Source: Pseudooceanicola marinus (GTDB taxonomy: Bacteria; Pseudomonadota; Alphaproteobacteria; Rhodobacterales; Rhodobacteraceae). From it: DNA of 64,000 bases. The position numbers and the translations under genes were made by a program. The notes beneath the pieces were generated by a model. That model was given only the letters and a program-made list of their open reading frames with translations, was not told the DNA's origin and did no database searches. Location: assembly GCF_002786295.1 (NCBI RefSeq), contig NZ_PGTC01000010.1, positions 124,001 through 188,000 on the forward strand. Direction: 5' to 3'. This document shows, piece by piece, positions 1 to 8,537 of this stretch (its first letter is position 1; each line of letters starts with the position of its first letter).

Positions 1-849
1 GACCTGCGCCACAAGGTCCCGGGCGATGGCGCCCTTGTAGGCGGCAGATCGCGGACGCAGGGTCGAGCCGCACAATGTCTGGCGCCGTCGCACCAGCTGG
101 CGGAAGTTCACGTCGCCCTCGGCGCCCAGGTGGCTGGCGATCAGGACCACCCGCCCGTCGAAGGCCAGCAGGTCCAGCTGCTTCTGCACGTAGGGGCCGG
201 CCTGACCATCGAGGATGACGTCCATCCCCTCTCCTTCGGTCAGGGCCATCAGCTCGGCCCCCCAGTCGCCGCGGTAGTCCACCGCCGCGGCGCAGCCCAG
301 GTCGAGGCAGACCTGGCGCTTTTCGGCGCTGCCGGCGGTGGCATAGACCGTGGCGTCGCGCAGGCTGCGGGCCATTTGCATCGCCGCCAGGCCAACACCA
401 CTGGTGCCCCCCTGTATCAGCAGCCGTTCGCCCCGGGCGAGGCGGCCCAGCAGGAAGACATTGTTCCAGGCGGTAAAGAACACCTCCGGCAGGGAGGCGC
501 CCTGGGCAAAGGTGAAGCCAGCCGGGATCGGCATGCATTGCTCGGCCGGGACGGTGCAGTATTCGGCGTAACCGCCGCCGTTGGCCAGGGCGCAGACGGC
601 CGCGCCCAAGGCGAAGCCGGTGACGCCTTCGCCTGTTGCCTCGATCCGGCCGGCCACATCCAGCCCGGGCAGGTCCGAGGCGCCCGGCGGCGGCGGATAG
701 AGGCCCCGCCGCTGCTGGATGTCGGGCCGGTTCACCCCGGCGGCGATGGTGCGGATCAGCACTTCGCCGGGGCCGGGGGCGGGCCGGGGCCGCTCGGCCA
801 GCTGCAGGACCTCGGGGCCGCCGGGTTCGCGGATCTCGATGACTTTCAT
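1..849 (-). CDS. NAD(P)H:quinone oxidoreductase, PIG3-like (3' end outside window)
   Basis: Zinc-independent medium-chain reductase of the quinone oxidoreductase/PIG3 type, expected to reduce quinones or enals with NADPH in the cytoplasm. The frame is open from the ATG at 849 to base 1 (283 codons seen, against roughly 325-330 for the family), so the C-terminus lies outside the window. A GVNRPD motif followed by a proline-rich loop (residues 38-56) is typical of PIG3 members, and GGTSGVG at residues 147-153 is the nucleotide-binding loop. The start is supported by an AGGAG site overlapping the stop codon of the TRAP permease gene 13 bases upstream, so the two are probably co-transcribed and translationally linked. 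I saw no zinc-binding cysteine cluster. The family is secure; the substrate is unknown. Confidence 0.88.
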   Translation of the reverse strand, partial: MKVIEIREPGGPEVLQLAERPRPAPGPGEVLIRTIAAGVNRPDIQQRRGLYPPPPGASDLPGLDVAGRIEATGEGVTGFALGAAVCALANGGGYAEYCTVPAEQCMPIPAGFTFAQGASLPEVFFTAWNNVFLLGRLARGERLLIQGGTSGVGLAAMQMARSLRDATVYATAGSAEKRQVCLDLGCAAAVDYRGDWGAELMALTEGEGMDVILDGQAGPYVQKQLDLLAFDGRVVLIASHLGAEGDVNFRQLVRRRQTLCGSTLRPRSAAYKGAIARDLVAQV

Positions 850-862
850 CACGACGTGCTCC

Positions 863-2872
863 TCAGTGGCTTCCGGCCTGAGCCGGCTGGCGGTTCTGCC
901 AGGTGGCCAGCGCCAGGATCGGCAGAGCCACGAAAGCCGCCGCCAGCACCAGGTCGAAGTCGCTCCAGCCCGGGATGATGGTGGCGGGCAGGGCGATGGC
1001 CACCGCCGAGAGGAACAGCAACAGCCGTAGCGGGAAGGCATAGACCCGCCCGGAGAACAGCCGCCCGACAAATGGCACGTAGCCCTGCACTGAACAGGCG
1101 AAGAGCGCGATGCCCGCCACCGCCAGCGAGGTCGAGATCACCACCTGCATCGCCGTCCCCTGCAGCACCAGCGCGGGCTGGAAGGCGAAGAAGAAGGGGA
1201 TGAAGTAGATCACTGAGCCGATCCGCATCGCCTCGAACCCCGTCTGCATCGGCGGTGTCTTGGCAATCGAGGCAGCGGCGAATGCGCCAAGGGCCACGGG
1301 GGGCGTGATGAAGGACAGCATCCCCCAGTAGAAGATGAACATATGCACCGCCATCGGGTTCAGCCCAACCTGCACCAACGCCGGCGCCAGCAGGATTGCC
1401 AGGAAGATGTAGGCCGCGGTGGAGGTCATGCCGACGCCGAGGATCAGCCCGGTCAGCGCGCCCATGACCAGCAGGAACAGCGCCGAACCATCGGCGAGGC
1501 GCAGCAGGTCGTTGACCAGCGTCGCCGCCACACCCGTCATCGACAGGGCGCCGACGATCATGCCCACGGCGGCCAGGATCGCCACCAGGTTGGCAAAGAG
1601 CATCCCCAGGCTGTCGATGAAGCCGCCCAGCTCCTTCCAGCCCCAGCGGTGCTTCTTCGACAGCAGCTGGTTCAGCACGATCAGCAGCGGCGTGGCGTAG
1701 TAGGGCGCCAGCGCCTCGCGGCGCATCACCAGCAGCATGTAGATCAGCAGGGCGAAGACGAAGATGTAGTACCAGCCGTCCTTCAGGGTCTGGCGGATCG
1801 AGGGCAGCTCCTCTGCCGGCAGGCCCTTGATGTCCTCCTTGCCGGCCATGGCGTCGATCTGCACGAAGAGGCCGAAGAAGTAGAGGGCAGAGGGGATGAT
1901 CGCGGCCAGGGCGACCGTGCCATAGGGCACGTTCATGAAGCTGGCCATGACGAAGGCCGTGGCCCCCATCACCGGCGGCATCAGGGTGCCCCCGGTGGAG
2001 GCGCAGGTTTCCACGCCCGCGGCGAAGGTGCCGCGAATGCCGGTGCGGCGCATGGCGGGAATGGTCATCACGCCGGTGGTCAGAACATTGGTGATAACCG
2101 ACCCCGACATGGATCCCATCAGCCCGGAGGAGAAGATCGCGACCTTGGCCGGTCCACCCCGGACCCGGCCCAGCAGGGCGAAGGACAGGTTCATAAAGAA
2201 GGCCCCGGCGCCGGTCTGTTGCAGCGCCGCGCCGAAGACGATGAAGCCGATGATCAGCCCGGCGAAGGTGCGTAGCGGAATCCCGAGAATGCTTTCCGAT
2301 CCCATCGCATGATAGGCCGCCGCATAGGGGGCGGAGCTGGGGAAACCCTGGATCGCCGCCGGCAGGAACTCGGTATAGAGCGGGTAGAGCGACATCACCC
2401 CCACGATCAGTGCCAGTGGCAGGCCCCCGGCCCGGCGGCCCGCCTCCAGCACCAGGATCCAAAGCGCGTAGGAGAACCAGACCGCCGTTTCCGGCGGGGC
2501 CATTTCCCATCCGCGCAGGGTGATGTTCATCGCGTTGGCGAAGAAGTAGGCGCAGACGACCAGCGTTCCGCCCGCCAGAAGCCAGTCGTACCAGGCGACG
2601 CGCCCGTCGGCGGATCGCCCGGTGACCGGGTAGACGAGGAATGCGACCGAAAGGGCGAGTGCCAGGATTGCGTAGTAGAACCGCATGTCGACCAGCGTGT
2701 AGCCGACCAGGAAGCCCAGGTTGAACGTCTGGTTTACCGCCAGCGTCAACATCAGCACAGCGGCGACTCGCACGAACCACTTGCCAGCCCCCCGCAGGTC
2801 ACGCGGCCCGGGCTCGCCTACGGCCTTCACCTGTTCCTCTGCCTCGCTCGGCAGATCTTGCGTCTTATCCAT
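863..2872 (-). CDS. TRAP transporter fused permease (4TM/12TM)
   Basis: Inner-membrane permease of a TRAP transporter in which the small (4TM) and large (12TM) subunits are one protein of 669 residues, the usual form paired with TAXI binding proteins. The translation is a long series of hydrophobic segments after a charged cytoplasmic N-terminus of about 30 residues. The large-subunit signatures are present: a GSMSGS stretch followed by STGGTLMPPVMG, and later a LGVGMTSTAAY loop and FITPPVALGAF. The ATG at 2872 is preferred over a GTG at 2890 because a GGGAGGA site lies just before it and overlaps the longer version. It sits 43 bases after the DUF6282 amidohydrolase gene and 13 before the quinone reductase. 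No binding-protein gene is visible nearby, so it may lie beyond the left edge. The substrate cannot be read from the sequence. Confidence 0.93.
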   Translation of the reverse strand: MDKTQDLPSEAEEQVKAVGEPGPRDLRGAGKWFVRVAAVLMLTLAVNQTFNLGFLVGYTLVDMRFYYAILALALSVAFLVYPVTGRSADGRVAWYDWLLAGGTLVVCAYFFANAMNITLRGWEMAPPETAVWFSYALWILVLEAGRRAGGLPLALIVGVMSLYPLYTEFLPAAIQGFPSSAPYAAAYHAMGSESILGIPLRTFAGLIIGFIVFGAALQQTGAGAFFMNLSFALLGRVRGGPAKVAIFSSGLMGSMSGSVITNVLTTGVMTIPAMRRTGIRGTFAAGVETCASTGGTLMPPVMGATAFVMASFMNVPYGTVALAAIIPSALYFFGLFVQIDAMAGKEDIKGLPAEELPSIRQTLKDGWYYIFVFALLIYMLLVMRREALAPYYATPLLIVLNQLLSKKHRWGWKELGGFIDSLGMLFANLVAILAAVGMIVGALSMTGVAATLVNDLLRLADGSALFLLVMGALTGLILGVGMTSTAAYIFLAILLAPALVQVGLNPMAVHMFIFYWGMLSFITPPVALGAFAAASIAKTPPMQTGFEAMRIGSVIYFIPFFFAFQPALVLQGTAMQVVISTSLAVAGIALFACSVQGYVPFVGRLFSGRVYAFPLRLLLFLSAVAIALPATIIPGWSDFDLVLAAAFVALPILALATWQNRQPAQAGSH

Positions 2873-2915
2873 GTCGTCCTCCCGTGCCACCTGGCACCCT
2901 GCGCCGGTTAGGCGC

Positions 2916-3857
2916 TCAGTTCAGCGGAATATCCACCAGCCGCGACGGGTTGTCCCGCACGAGTTGGCGCACCTCGTCGTCGGTGAAACCAAGCGCAAGG
3001 CACAGCGCGATGGCCTGGCGCATCCCCTCGACCGGCGTGGGGTTGTCCACCTGTCCCAGATCCGAGCCGATCGAGCTGTTCTCGACGCCCGCCGCGCGGA
3101 TGTCGGCGGCCAGTTCCTCGGGCTCGAAGACGTTGAAGCGGCTATCGATGTAGAGGCAGGCGGATTGTTCTATCAGCGCGCCGTAGGTCTCGGCAATCTC
3201 GCGGATGTCGTCATGGGTGAAGTGCAGCCCGTACATCGGGTGGTTGACGATCAGCCGCTTCACGCCGCGGGCCTTGGCCTCTTCGAACAGCTTCCAGATC
3301 TCCCAGACGTGCAGGTGTCCCGAAGACAGGATGGCATCGGATTCGGCTATGCTGTCCAGGATTTCCTTCACCGGGTCGATGATGTTGCCGTGATCGTCCA
3401 GCACCGTCAGCAGTTTCGGCGCTCGCAACTGTACCTTGGCGGCCAGCCGAGTCTTGCGGAAATTGGTGCGGATGTGGTTGGCGGAATGGGCCGTCGGCAT
3501 CCAGATCATCCGAGCGCCATGCTTCAGGATCGAGTCGACCACTGCCGGGTTGAAGCCGCCGGTGGAATTGTTCAGCACCAGACCGCCGAACATGGCGACG
3601 TCGAGGTGACCCAGCGTGCGTTCCATGATCGGGATGATCGGCGAGACCGAATAGTGGTGGTCCTTGAACAGGATGCCCTTCATGCCCGCCGCGGCGGCCT
3701 GCTCCACCGCCTGGAAGTGGTCCACCTGGCGGTCCATGATCGAGGGGCCGGAATGCACGTGCAGATCCACCGCCCCCTGCATAAGCGCATCCACCCGCTT
3801 GCCGTCGATACCGGCAATCATTTCGCGCACCTTTGCGCGCCGCTCTTCGGTTCCCAT
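2916..3857 (-). CDS. DUF6282-type metal-dependent amidohydrolase
   Basis: A 313-residue amidohydrolase-like TIM-barrel protein resembling the DUF6282 group. Candidate metal ligands are an HVHSGPS motif near residue 33, KDHH near 66, SSGHLH near 180, a histidine in VNHPMYG near 205, and an aspartate in GSDLGQ near 264. It would act in the cytoplasm on a cyclic amide, ester or lactone, but I cannot name the substrate. A GGGAGGT site lies six bases before the ATG at 3857. It is the first gene of the operon with the fused TRAP permease, suggesting it processes the imported compound. It is divergent from the IclR gene, with about 120 bases of shared control region between them. The domain is likely; the reaction is unknown. 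Confidence 0.75.
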   Translation of the reverse strand: MGTEERRAKVREMIAGIDGKRVDALMQGAVDLHVHSGPSIMDRQVDHFQAVEQAAAAGMKGILFKDHHYSVSPIIPIMERTLGHLDVAMFGGLVLNNSTGGFNPAVVDSILKHGARMIWMPTAHSANHIRTNFRKTRLAAKVQLRAPKLLTVLDDHGNIIDPVKEILDSIAESDAILSSGHLHVWEIWKLFEEAKARGVKRLIVNHPMYGLHFTHDDIREIAETYGALIEQSACLYIDSRFNVFEPEELAADIRAAGVENSSIGSDLGQVDNPTPVEGMRQAIALCLALGFTDDEVRQLVRDNPSRLVDIPLN

Positions 3858-3884
3858 GAGGACCTCCCGTGTCTGGTGATGGCC

Positions 3885-3940
3885 GGGATAATATCCCGAC
3901 GTGGCGCGACACTTACGTTGACACCCGTCGCTCTCAACGT
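3885..3940. promoter_or_regulatory. Divergent control region with two inverted repeats
   Basis: Between the amidohydrolase and IclR starts are two symmetric sites. GGGATA / TATCCC (3885-3890 and 3892-3897) is perfect around a single central A and lies in the leader of the minus-strand operon. ACGTTGA / TCAACGT (3915-3921 and 3934-3940) is a perfect 7-base pair of arms with a 12-base spacer. The sequence TTGACA (3918-3923) overlaps the left arm and could be the -35 box of the IclR gene, although the matching -10 is weak. IclR proteins commonly bind such sites in their own divergent promoter. This is a motif-level prediction. Confidence 0.45.
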
Positions 3941-3979
3941 TTGGATATCTGCGTTTCGTCTGGCGAAATGGAGGGGTGC

Positions 3980-4795
3980 ATGGGCATCAGGGCAATTGAG
4001 CGCGTGCTGGACGTGCTGGAGGAGTTGAACCGGCATCCGGTTTCGACCATCGCCGAGCTGAACCGGTCCACCGGGCTGCCCAAGCCGACGCTGGTTCGGA
4101 TCCTTCAAACGCTGGAGGAAAAGGGCTACGTGGACAACGATCCACGGTTGGGCGGGTACCAGGTTACAGCGCAGGTCGCCTCGCTCTCGGGCGGGTACCA
4201 CAAAGAGCCGATGGTGGTTGAGGCGGGCCGTCCCTGGGCGGTGGCGCTGACCCGACAGCACCAGTGGCCGATCTCCATCGCGCTTTACGACAACGCCTCG
4301 ATCATCGTGCGCTTCTCGACGATTCCCGACAGCGCCATCTCGCCGTTCCACCGGACCGTGAACATGCGCCTTCCGATCCTGACCCGTGGTCTGGGGCGGG
4401 CCTATTTCGCCTTCGCGCCGCAGGATGAACAGGATCTGATCCTGTCGATCCTGCAACGGTCGGACGATCCCGAGAACAGTATGGCCCGCGCGCCCGCGCA
4501 GGTCGCGGCGATGGTGAGCGAAGTACAGTCGCAGGGCTATGCGACGCGTCCCGAGGCAGTGACCCCGAAAAACTCCGACACTATCGCGGTGCCGGTTTTC
4601 AGCCCGGCGGGGCGGGTTATTGCCAGCCTTGGGATGACCTACTTCCGCTCCGCCTTTCCCAGTGCGCGCACGGCGACGGCGCGCTATTCACCGCTGCTGA
4701 AGAAGGCCTCGGCGGAGATCACCGTCGACCTGGAGCGGCTTGCCAGAACCACGGCCGGAGGGGAGCCGGACGACGCCGCCTCGCCCGTGGCCTGA
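3980..4795 (+). CDS. IclR-family transcriptional regulator
   Basis: A 271-residue IclR regulator: a winged helix-turn-helix in about residues 1-65 (AIERVLDVLEEL, then a recognition helix around GLPKPTLVRIL), followed by the ligand-binding domain (TRGLGRAYFAF and the late VFSPAGRVIASLG motif). The ATG at 3980 is chosen because GGAGGGG lies directly before it and the translation then begins at the usual family position. An in-frame ATG at 3968 is possible, and the open frame extends further upstream without family character. It is divergent from the amidohydrolase-TRAP operon, its most probable target, and convergent with the HpcH/HpaI aldolase gene with 21 bases between stops. Confidence 0.9.
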   Translation: MGIRAIERVLDVLEELNRHPVSTIAELNRSTGLPKPTLVRILQTLEEKGYVDNDPRLGGYQVTAQVASLSGGYHKEPMVVEAGRPWAVALTRQHQWPISIALYDNASIIVRFSTIPDSAISPFHRTVNMRLPILTRGLGRAYFAFAPQDEQDLILSILQRSDDPENSMARAPAQVAAMVSEVQSQGYATRPEAVTPKNSDTIAVPVFSPAGRVIASLGMTYFRSAFPSARTATARYSPLLKKASAEITVDLERLARTTAGGEPDDAASPVA

Positions 4796-4816
4796 GGGCA
4801 CCGGTAGGGCTCGCGC

Positions 4817-5584
4817 CTAGCCGCGGATCTGTTTCACAGCCGCCGCCGAGGCGCCCGATAGCAGGGCGATGTCGGAGGGGCCGGTCACCATGTCCCAGCC
4901 CTTCGCCGCCATCTTCGAGGCGTGGTCTGGGGTCAGGTTGTGCACGGCCGCGAAACCACCCGCTGCCTGCGCTGTCTCGCGGATCCGGTCCACGGCCGCG
5001 ACCACTTCGGGGTTCGTAGGCTCCCCGGTGGGTTGGCCGATCATTGTCAGGCTGAGGTCGGCGGGGCCCACATAGACGCCCGAGATGCCATCGACCGCAA
5101 GGATGTCGGGCAGGGCCTCCAGCGCCTCGCGGGTTTCGATCATCGCCAGAACCAGCAGGTTATCCGAGGACTCCTTCCAGTAGTCGGCGCCGTAGGCGGC
5201 GCGGGCACGGACCGGGCCGTAGCTGCGTTCGCCGCTCGGGGCATAGTGCACTGCGCGGGCCAATTGCCGGGCGTCTGCGGCGGAGTTGACCATCGGGCAG
5301 ATGATCCCCTCGAACCCGTCGTCCAGCAGGCGTGAGATCTGGGCCATGTCGTTCCACGCCGGGCGGGCGAGCAGGGGCAGGTCGAGGCCCGCCGCTGTCC
5401 GTGCCAGAGTGCGTGCCTGCGTCGGGTCGATCTGACCGTGTTGCAGGTCCAGGGTCAGGCAATCCCAGTCGTGGGCTGCCAGCGCCTCCAGCACGGCGGG
5501 TTCCGGCGTCATCATCCAGCCGTTCAGAAGCGGGCGCCCGGCTGTACGGGCCTCGGCGAGAGCGTGGGAGAGACGCCGGGTCAT
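4817..5584 (-). CDS. HpcH/HpaI-family class II aldolase
   Basis: A 255-residue aldolase of the HpcH/HpaI (2,4-dihydroxyhept-2-ene-1,7-dioate aldolase / citrate-lyase beta-like) family, expected to cleave a 4-hydroxy-2-oxo acid to pyruvate or another 2-oxo acid plus an aldehyde. Family marks are TLDLQHGQ (about residues 43-50), a LARPAWN active-site arginine segment, the metal-binding glutamate in MIETREALE and the GPADLSL loop. The ATG at 5584 forms an ATGA overlap with the stop of the preceding amidohydrolase gene, so I prefer it to a GTG nine bases upstream. It is the last gene of the six-gene catabolic operon and fits a final carbon-carbon cleavage step. Confidence 0.88.
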   Translation of the reverse strand: MTRRLSHALAEARTAGRPLLNGWMMTPEPAVLEALAAHDWDCLTLDLQHGQIDPTQARTLARTAAGLDLPLLARPAWNDMAQISRLLDDGFEGIICPMVNSAADARQLARAVHYAPSGERSYGPVRARAAYGADYWKESSDNLLVLAMIETREALEALPDILAVDGISGVYVGPADLSLTMIGQPTGEPTNPEVVAAVDRIRETAQAAGGFAAVHNLTPDHASKMAAKGWDMVTGPSDIALLSGASAAAVKQIRG

Positions 5585-6465
5585 TGCGGCCACGCCTCGA
5601 AGCCGAAGAGCTTTGCCGGGTTGTCGACCAGGATCTGTTTGCGCAGTCCCTCGTCCGGAGCATAGCGGTAGAACAACTCCAACAGGTCCGCGTCGTTGGG
5701 CGGAGGGTTCTTCGACACCGGATGCGGCCAGTCTGTCGCCCAGACGCAGCGTTCAGGCGCGTGTTCGATCAGGGTCTGCGCCAAGGGCACCACGTCGTCG
5801 AAAGGCGCGCCCTCGACCGATATCTTCTCTCCCAGTGACAGCATGACCCAGACATTGCCGCGGTCGAGCTGCTTCTTCAGCGCCGTGATGTTCTCATCGT
5901 TCACCCCCTTGGAGGCATCGGCGCGGCCCATGTGGTCGATCAGGATCGGGATGTCGACGCCAGACAGCTTGTCGACATGCTGGGCAATGCCGGTCTGTTC
6001 CGGTTGCACCTTCATGTACCAACCCAAGTCGCGCAGGCGGTCGGTGGCGGCCCTGAAATCCTCGTCGTTCAGGACCGCGCCAAGCGCCTCGCGGAAGCTG
6101 AACCTTGCGCCGTTTACCCCTGCCGCGTCGAGCTCGGCCAGATAGGCCTCGTCCTTCTCGGCAAAGACCAGGGCGTTGGCGCAGCCCTTGTAGTTTGCGC
6201 CCATGGCTTTCAGTGCGTCGAGCACAACCGAATGGTCGGCGCCGTAGGTTGTCGTCTGCACGATAATCCCGCGGGAGATGCCGAGCTGTTCGTGAACATG
6301 GCGGGCCCGCTCCCAGGTGGCCGTGGGCATCTGGTAGGCGGCGCCGGGACGCGTCGGATATGTTTCGGGGTCGCCCAGAACATGGAACTGGCTGTCGCAG
6401 GTGCCCGGGGGAGGCAGAATGGCGGGGCGGCGCGGGCTGGGATGGAAGGGGTGGTAGTCTGCCAT
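5581..6465 (-). CDS. Amidohydrolase (PF04909 type, 2-pyrone-4,6-dicarboxylate hydrolase-like)
   Basis: A 294-residue TIM-barrel amidohydrolase resembling lactonases such as LigI. The start at 6465 follows a GGAG site and gives the typical N-terminus; the frame is open upstream but those residues look non-coding. After a proline-rich lead the family HxH becomes QFH (residues 26-28), so the first metal ligand is missing, as in metal-independent members. IDHMGR and the ATDWPHP segment carrying the catalytic aspartate are kept. In this operon it could open a lactone or pyrone intermediate before the aldolase acts. It lies 11 bases after the RidA gene and overlaps the aldolase start. The exact substrate is unknown. 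Confidence 0.82.
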   Translation of the reverse strand: MADYHPFHPSPRRPAILPPPGTCDSQFHVLGDPETYPTRPGAAYQMPTATWERARHVHEQLGISRGIIVQTTTYGADHSVVLDALKAMGANYKGCANALVFAEKDEAYLAELDAAGVNGARFSFREALGAVLNDEDFRAATDRLRDLGWYMKVQPEQTGIAQHVDKLSGVDIPILIDHMGRADASKGVNDENITALKKQLDRGNVWVMLSLGEKISVEGAPFDDVVPLAQTLIEHAPERCVWATDWPHPVSKNPPPNDADLLELFYRYAPDEGLRKQILVDNPAKLFGFEAWPQ

Positions 6466-6476
6466 GGTCGATCTCC

Positions 6477-6863
6477 TCACGGGGCCGCAAAAGCGGTGAC
6501 GTTGCATTGGATGAGTTTCCCGTTGTCCAGGTCGGCCTGCATGGCCTGGCGGACGGGGCGGTTGTCTGGGTCGGGGAACATCACCTCCCACTCCCGGTTC
6601 AGCGGTCCGCGCTGTGAACGGTCCAGCAGGAGTACATCGAGCTTCAACACATGCTCCGGGCCCATGTCAGCGGCTTCCAGAATGCGGGCCAGGTGTTGGA
6701 ACATCAGACGGGTCTGTTCTTCCAGCCCCTCGGCGGCGCGGCCGGTGGTGGGGTCCAACCCGTAGATGATCCCCGTGGTCAGCAGCCCGTCGATGACGCA
6801 GGCGGCCGGGATCGGGTTCTTGTGCGCGAAGTCGGGCAGGTAGATGCTGCGTCGTTTGCCCAT
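6477..6863 (-). CDS. RidA-family protein
   Basis: A 128-residue protein of the RidA/YjgF/UK114 family, small trimeric enzymes that hydrolyse reactive enamines and imines or act in related deamination steps of catabolic operons. The strand order typical of the family is visible: a GLLTTGIIYGLDP segment, EQTRLMFQHLARILEAA helix, then LKLDVLLLD, and a C-terminal CNVTAFA strand. It starts two bases after the stop of the hydratase gene, so coupled expression is likely. Its presence suggests that an enamine or 2-aminomuconate-like intermediate occurs in the pathway, but this is inference. Confidence 0.85.
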   Translation of the reverse strand: MGKRRSIYLPDFAHKNPIPAACVIDGLLTTGIIYGLDPTTGRAAEGLEEQTRLMFQHLARILEAADMGPEHVLKLDVLLLDRSQRGPLNREWEVMFPDPDNRPVRQAMQADLDNGKLIQCNVTAFAAP

Positions 6864-6865
6864 GC

Positions 6866-7678
6866 TCAGGCCCTCGCGGAGAAATGGCAGGACACGGTGC
6901 CGAGCGGCCCGTAATCGGCGGTGAAGGTATCGCCTGCACGCGCGTCTATGGGCCTGATGAAGGATCCCGACAGGATGACCTGGCCCTTCTTCAGGCTGAC
7001 GCCCCAGGGGGCCAGACGGTTGGCCAGCCAGGCGATGCCGTTCGCCGGGTGGTTCAGTACGCCGGCGGCGACGCCGGTTTCCTCGACGATGCCGTTGCGC
7101 AGGGCGATCACGCTGGCGCGGCGCAGGTCAATGTCCATCGGGCGCACCATCAGCCCGCCACAGATGATCGCGCTGTTGGCGGCATTGTCGGCTACCGTGT
7201 CCAGCACCGTGCGCCGTCGGCCGTTGGCAGGGTCGCTGCGCTGGATGCGTGCGTCCAGCAGCTCCAGTGCCGGGGTTACATATGCGGTGGCCTCCAGCAC
7301 GTCGTGCAGTGTGCAGTCCGGTCCCGACAGGTCCTCGGCCATGATGAAGGCCAGCTCGGCCTCGATCCGGGGCTCAATTAGTCGCGCGGTGTCGATCTGC
7401 GCTGCATCATCGAGGAACATGTCGTTGGTCAGAAAGCCGTAGTCGGGTTCATCGATTCCCACGGCCTGCTGCATGGCGCGAGAAGTCAGGCCGATCTTAT
7501 GACCCCGGACCGTCAGGCCCCGGTTCAGCTTGATTTGCAGCCAGGCGTTCTGGATCGCGTAGCTGTCCGCCATCTGCATGTCGGGATGGGCCAGCGACAG
7601 CTGGCCGATCTGGCTTGCGTCCTGTTCGGCAGCATCCAGCTGCCGGGCGATGTCGGAGATCAGCTCGCTATCAAGCAT
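6866..7678 (-). CDS. 2-keto-4-pentenoate hydratase / 2-oxohept-4-ene-1,7-dioate hydratase family
   Basis: A 270-residue member of the MhpD/HpaH hydratase group of the fumarylacetoacetase superfamily, which adds water to 2-oxo-4-enoates in meta-cleavage pathways. Recognisable parts are the VRGHKIGLTSRAMQ segment (about residues 57-70), DYGFL, the metal-site glutamates in IEPRIEAELAF, and the C-terminal LKKGQVILSGSF motif. The start overlaps the end of the upstream FAH gene by eight bases. Together with the FAH protein and the HpcH/HpaI aldolase it forms the decarboxylation/isomerisation - hydration - aldol-cleavage set known from homoprotocatechuate degradation. Confidence 0.9.
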   Translation of the reverse strand: MLDSELISDIARQLDAAEQDASQIGQLSLAHPDMQMADSYAIQNAWLQIKLNRGLTVRGHKIGLTSRAMQQAVGIDEPDYGFLTNDMFLDDAAQIDTARLIEPRIEAELAFIMAEDLSGPDCTLHDVLEATAYVTPALELLDARIQRSDPANGRRRTVLDTVADNAANSAIICGGLMVRPMDIDLRRASVIALRNGIVEETGVAAGVLNHPANGIAWLANRLAPWGVSLKKGQVILSGSFIRPIDARAGDTFTADYGPLGTVSCHFSARA

Positions 7679-8534
7679 TGCCCACCTCCTGGTCGGCGAC
7701 CCCGTTGCGGAGGGTGCCGATCCCGTCCACCTCCACCTCGACCACGTCGCCGGGTTTCAGCCAGACCGGTGGATCGAACCGAACGCCCGCACCCGTTGGC
7801 GTACCTGTGACGATGATGTCGCCGGGCGATAGCGTGGCAAAGCTGCTGAGGTAGGCGATCAGAGCATCGAAGGGGAACATCAGGTTCGCCGTGCTGTCGC
7901 TCTGGCGCAGCTCTCCGTTCACGCGGGTCCGGACGGCGATGTCGCCGGCCGGGTCGAGCTCGTCCGCTGTGACGATCCAGGGCCCGATGGCGCCCGAGCG
8001 GTCGAAGTTCTTGCCTTGGGTGACGTTGAACTTGCCGTGGCGCAACCAGTCGCGCACCGTGCCCTCGTTGCAGATGGTCAGGCCGAAGATATGCTCATGG
8101 GCCTTCTCGCGGGGGATGTCGCGACCACCCTTGCCGATGACCAAGGCGATCTCGCCTTCGTAGTCGAGCTGCTCAGATACCCGCGGGCGCTCCAACGGCA
8201 CGCCGTTACCCACGAAGGACTGGCGCGACCGCACGAAAAGCGAGGGGTACTTGGGCAGGTCCGAGCCGTCCTTGTACTCGGCGTTGCGGTTGCCGTAGTT
8301 GACGCCGATGCACCAGATCTTCTCGGGGTTGCCGACGGGCAGGGCGAAGGTCACGTCTTGGGGCGACAGGCTGGGCGCTTCAGGGATCGCTTGCGCAGCA
8401 GAGAGCGCATCCTTCTCGATCAGCTCCTGCAGCGAAGAAATGCCCTCGATCCGGTCGGTGAGAGGGGTGATGCCGGCCTCGGTCACGATGCCGAAACCAG
8501 GACGGCCGTTCAGGGTGTAGCTGGCGAGCTTCAT
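7671..8534 (-). CDS. Fumarylacetoacetate hydrolase (FAH) family protein
   Basis: A 287-residue FAH-superfamily enzyme. The C-terminal catalytic domain (from about residue 73) shows the IGVNYGNRNAE segment, the metal-site glutamates in LDYEGEIALVIG, KNFDRSGAIGPW, and the TGTPTGAG turn. Relatives are 5-oxopent-3-ene-tricarboxylate decarboxylases, 2-hydroxyhepta-2,4-diene-1,7-dioate isomerases or acylpyruvate hydrolases, so the exact reaction is open. It follows the flavin reductase gene by three bases and overlaps the hydratase gene, placing it at the centre of the operon. Confidence 0.9.
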   Translation of the reverse strand: MKLASYTLNGRPGFGIVTEAGITPLTDRIEGISSLQELIEKDALSAAQAIPEAPSLSPQDVTFALPVGNPEKIWCIGVNYGNRNAEYKDGSDLPKYPSLFVRSRQSFVGNGVPLERPRVSEQLDYEGEIALVIGKGGRDIPREKAHEHIFGLTICNEGTVRDWLRHGKFNVTQGKNFDRSGAIGPWIVTADELDPAGDIAVRTRVNGELRQSDSTANLMFPFDALIAYLSSFATLSPGDIIVTGTPTGAGVRFDPPVWLKPGDVVEVEVDGIGTLRNGVADQEVGNA

Positions 8535-8537
8535 GGG

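Noticed and set aside
1343-2275. Plus-strand 310-codon frame opposite the first TRAP permease
   Set aside because: It is composed of His/Gln/Arg/Gly runs antisense to a clear membrane protein; the sense strand explains the region completely.
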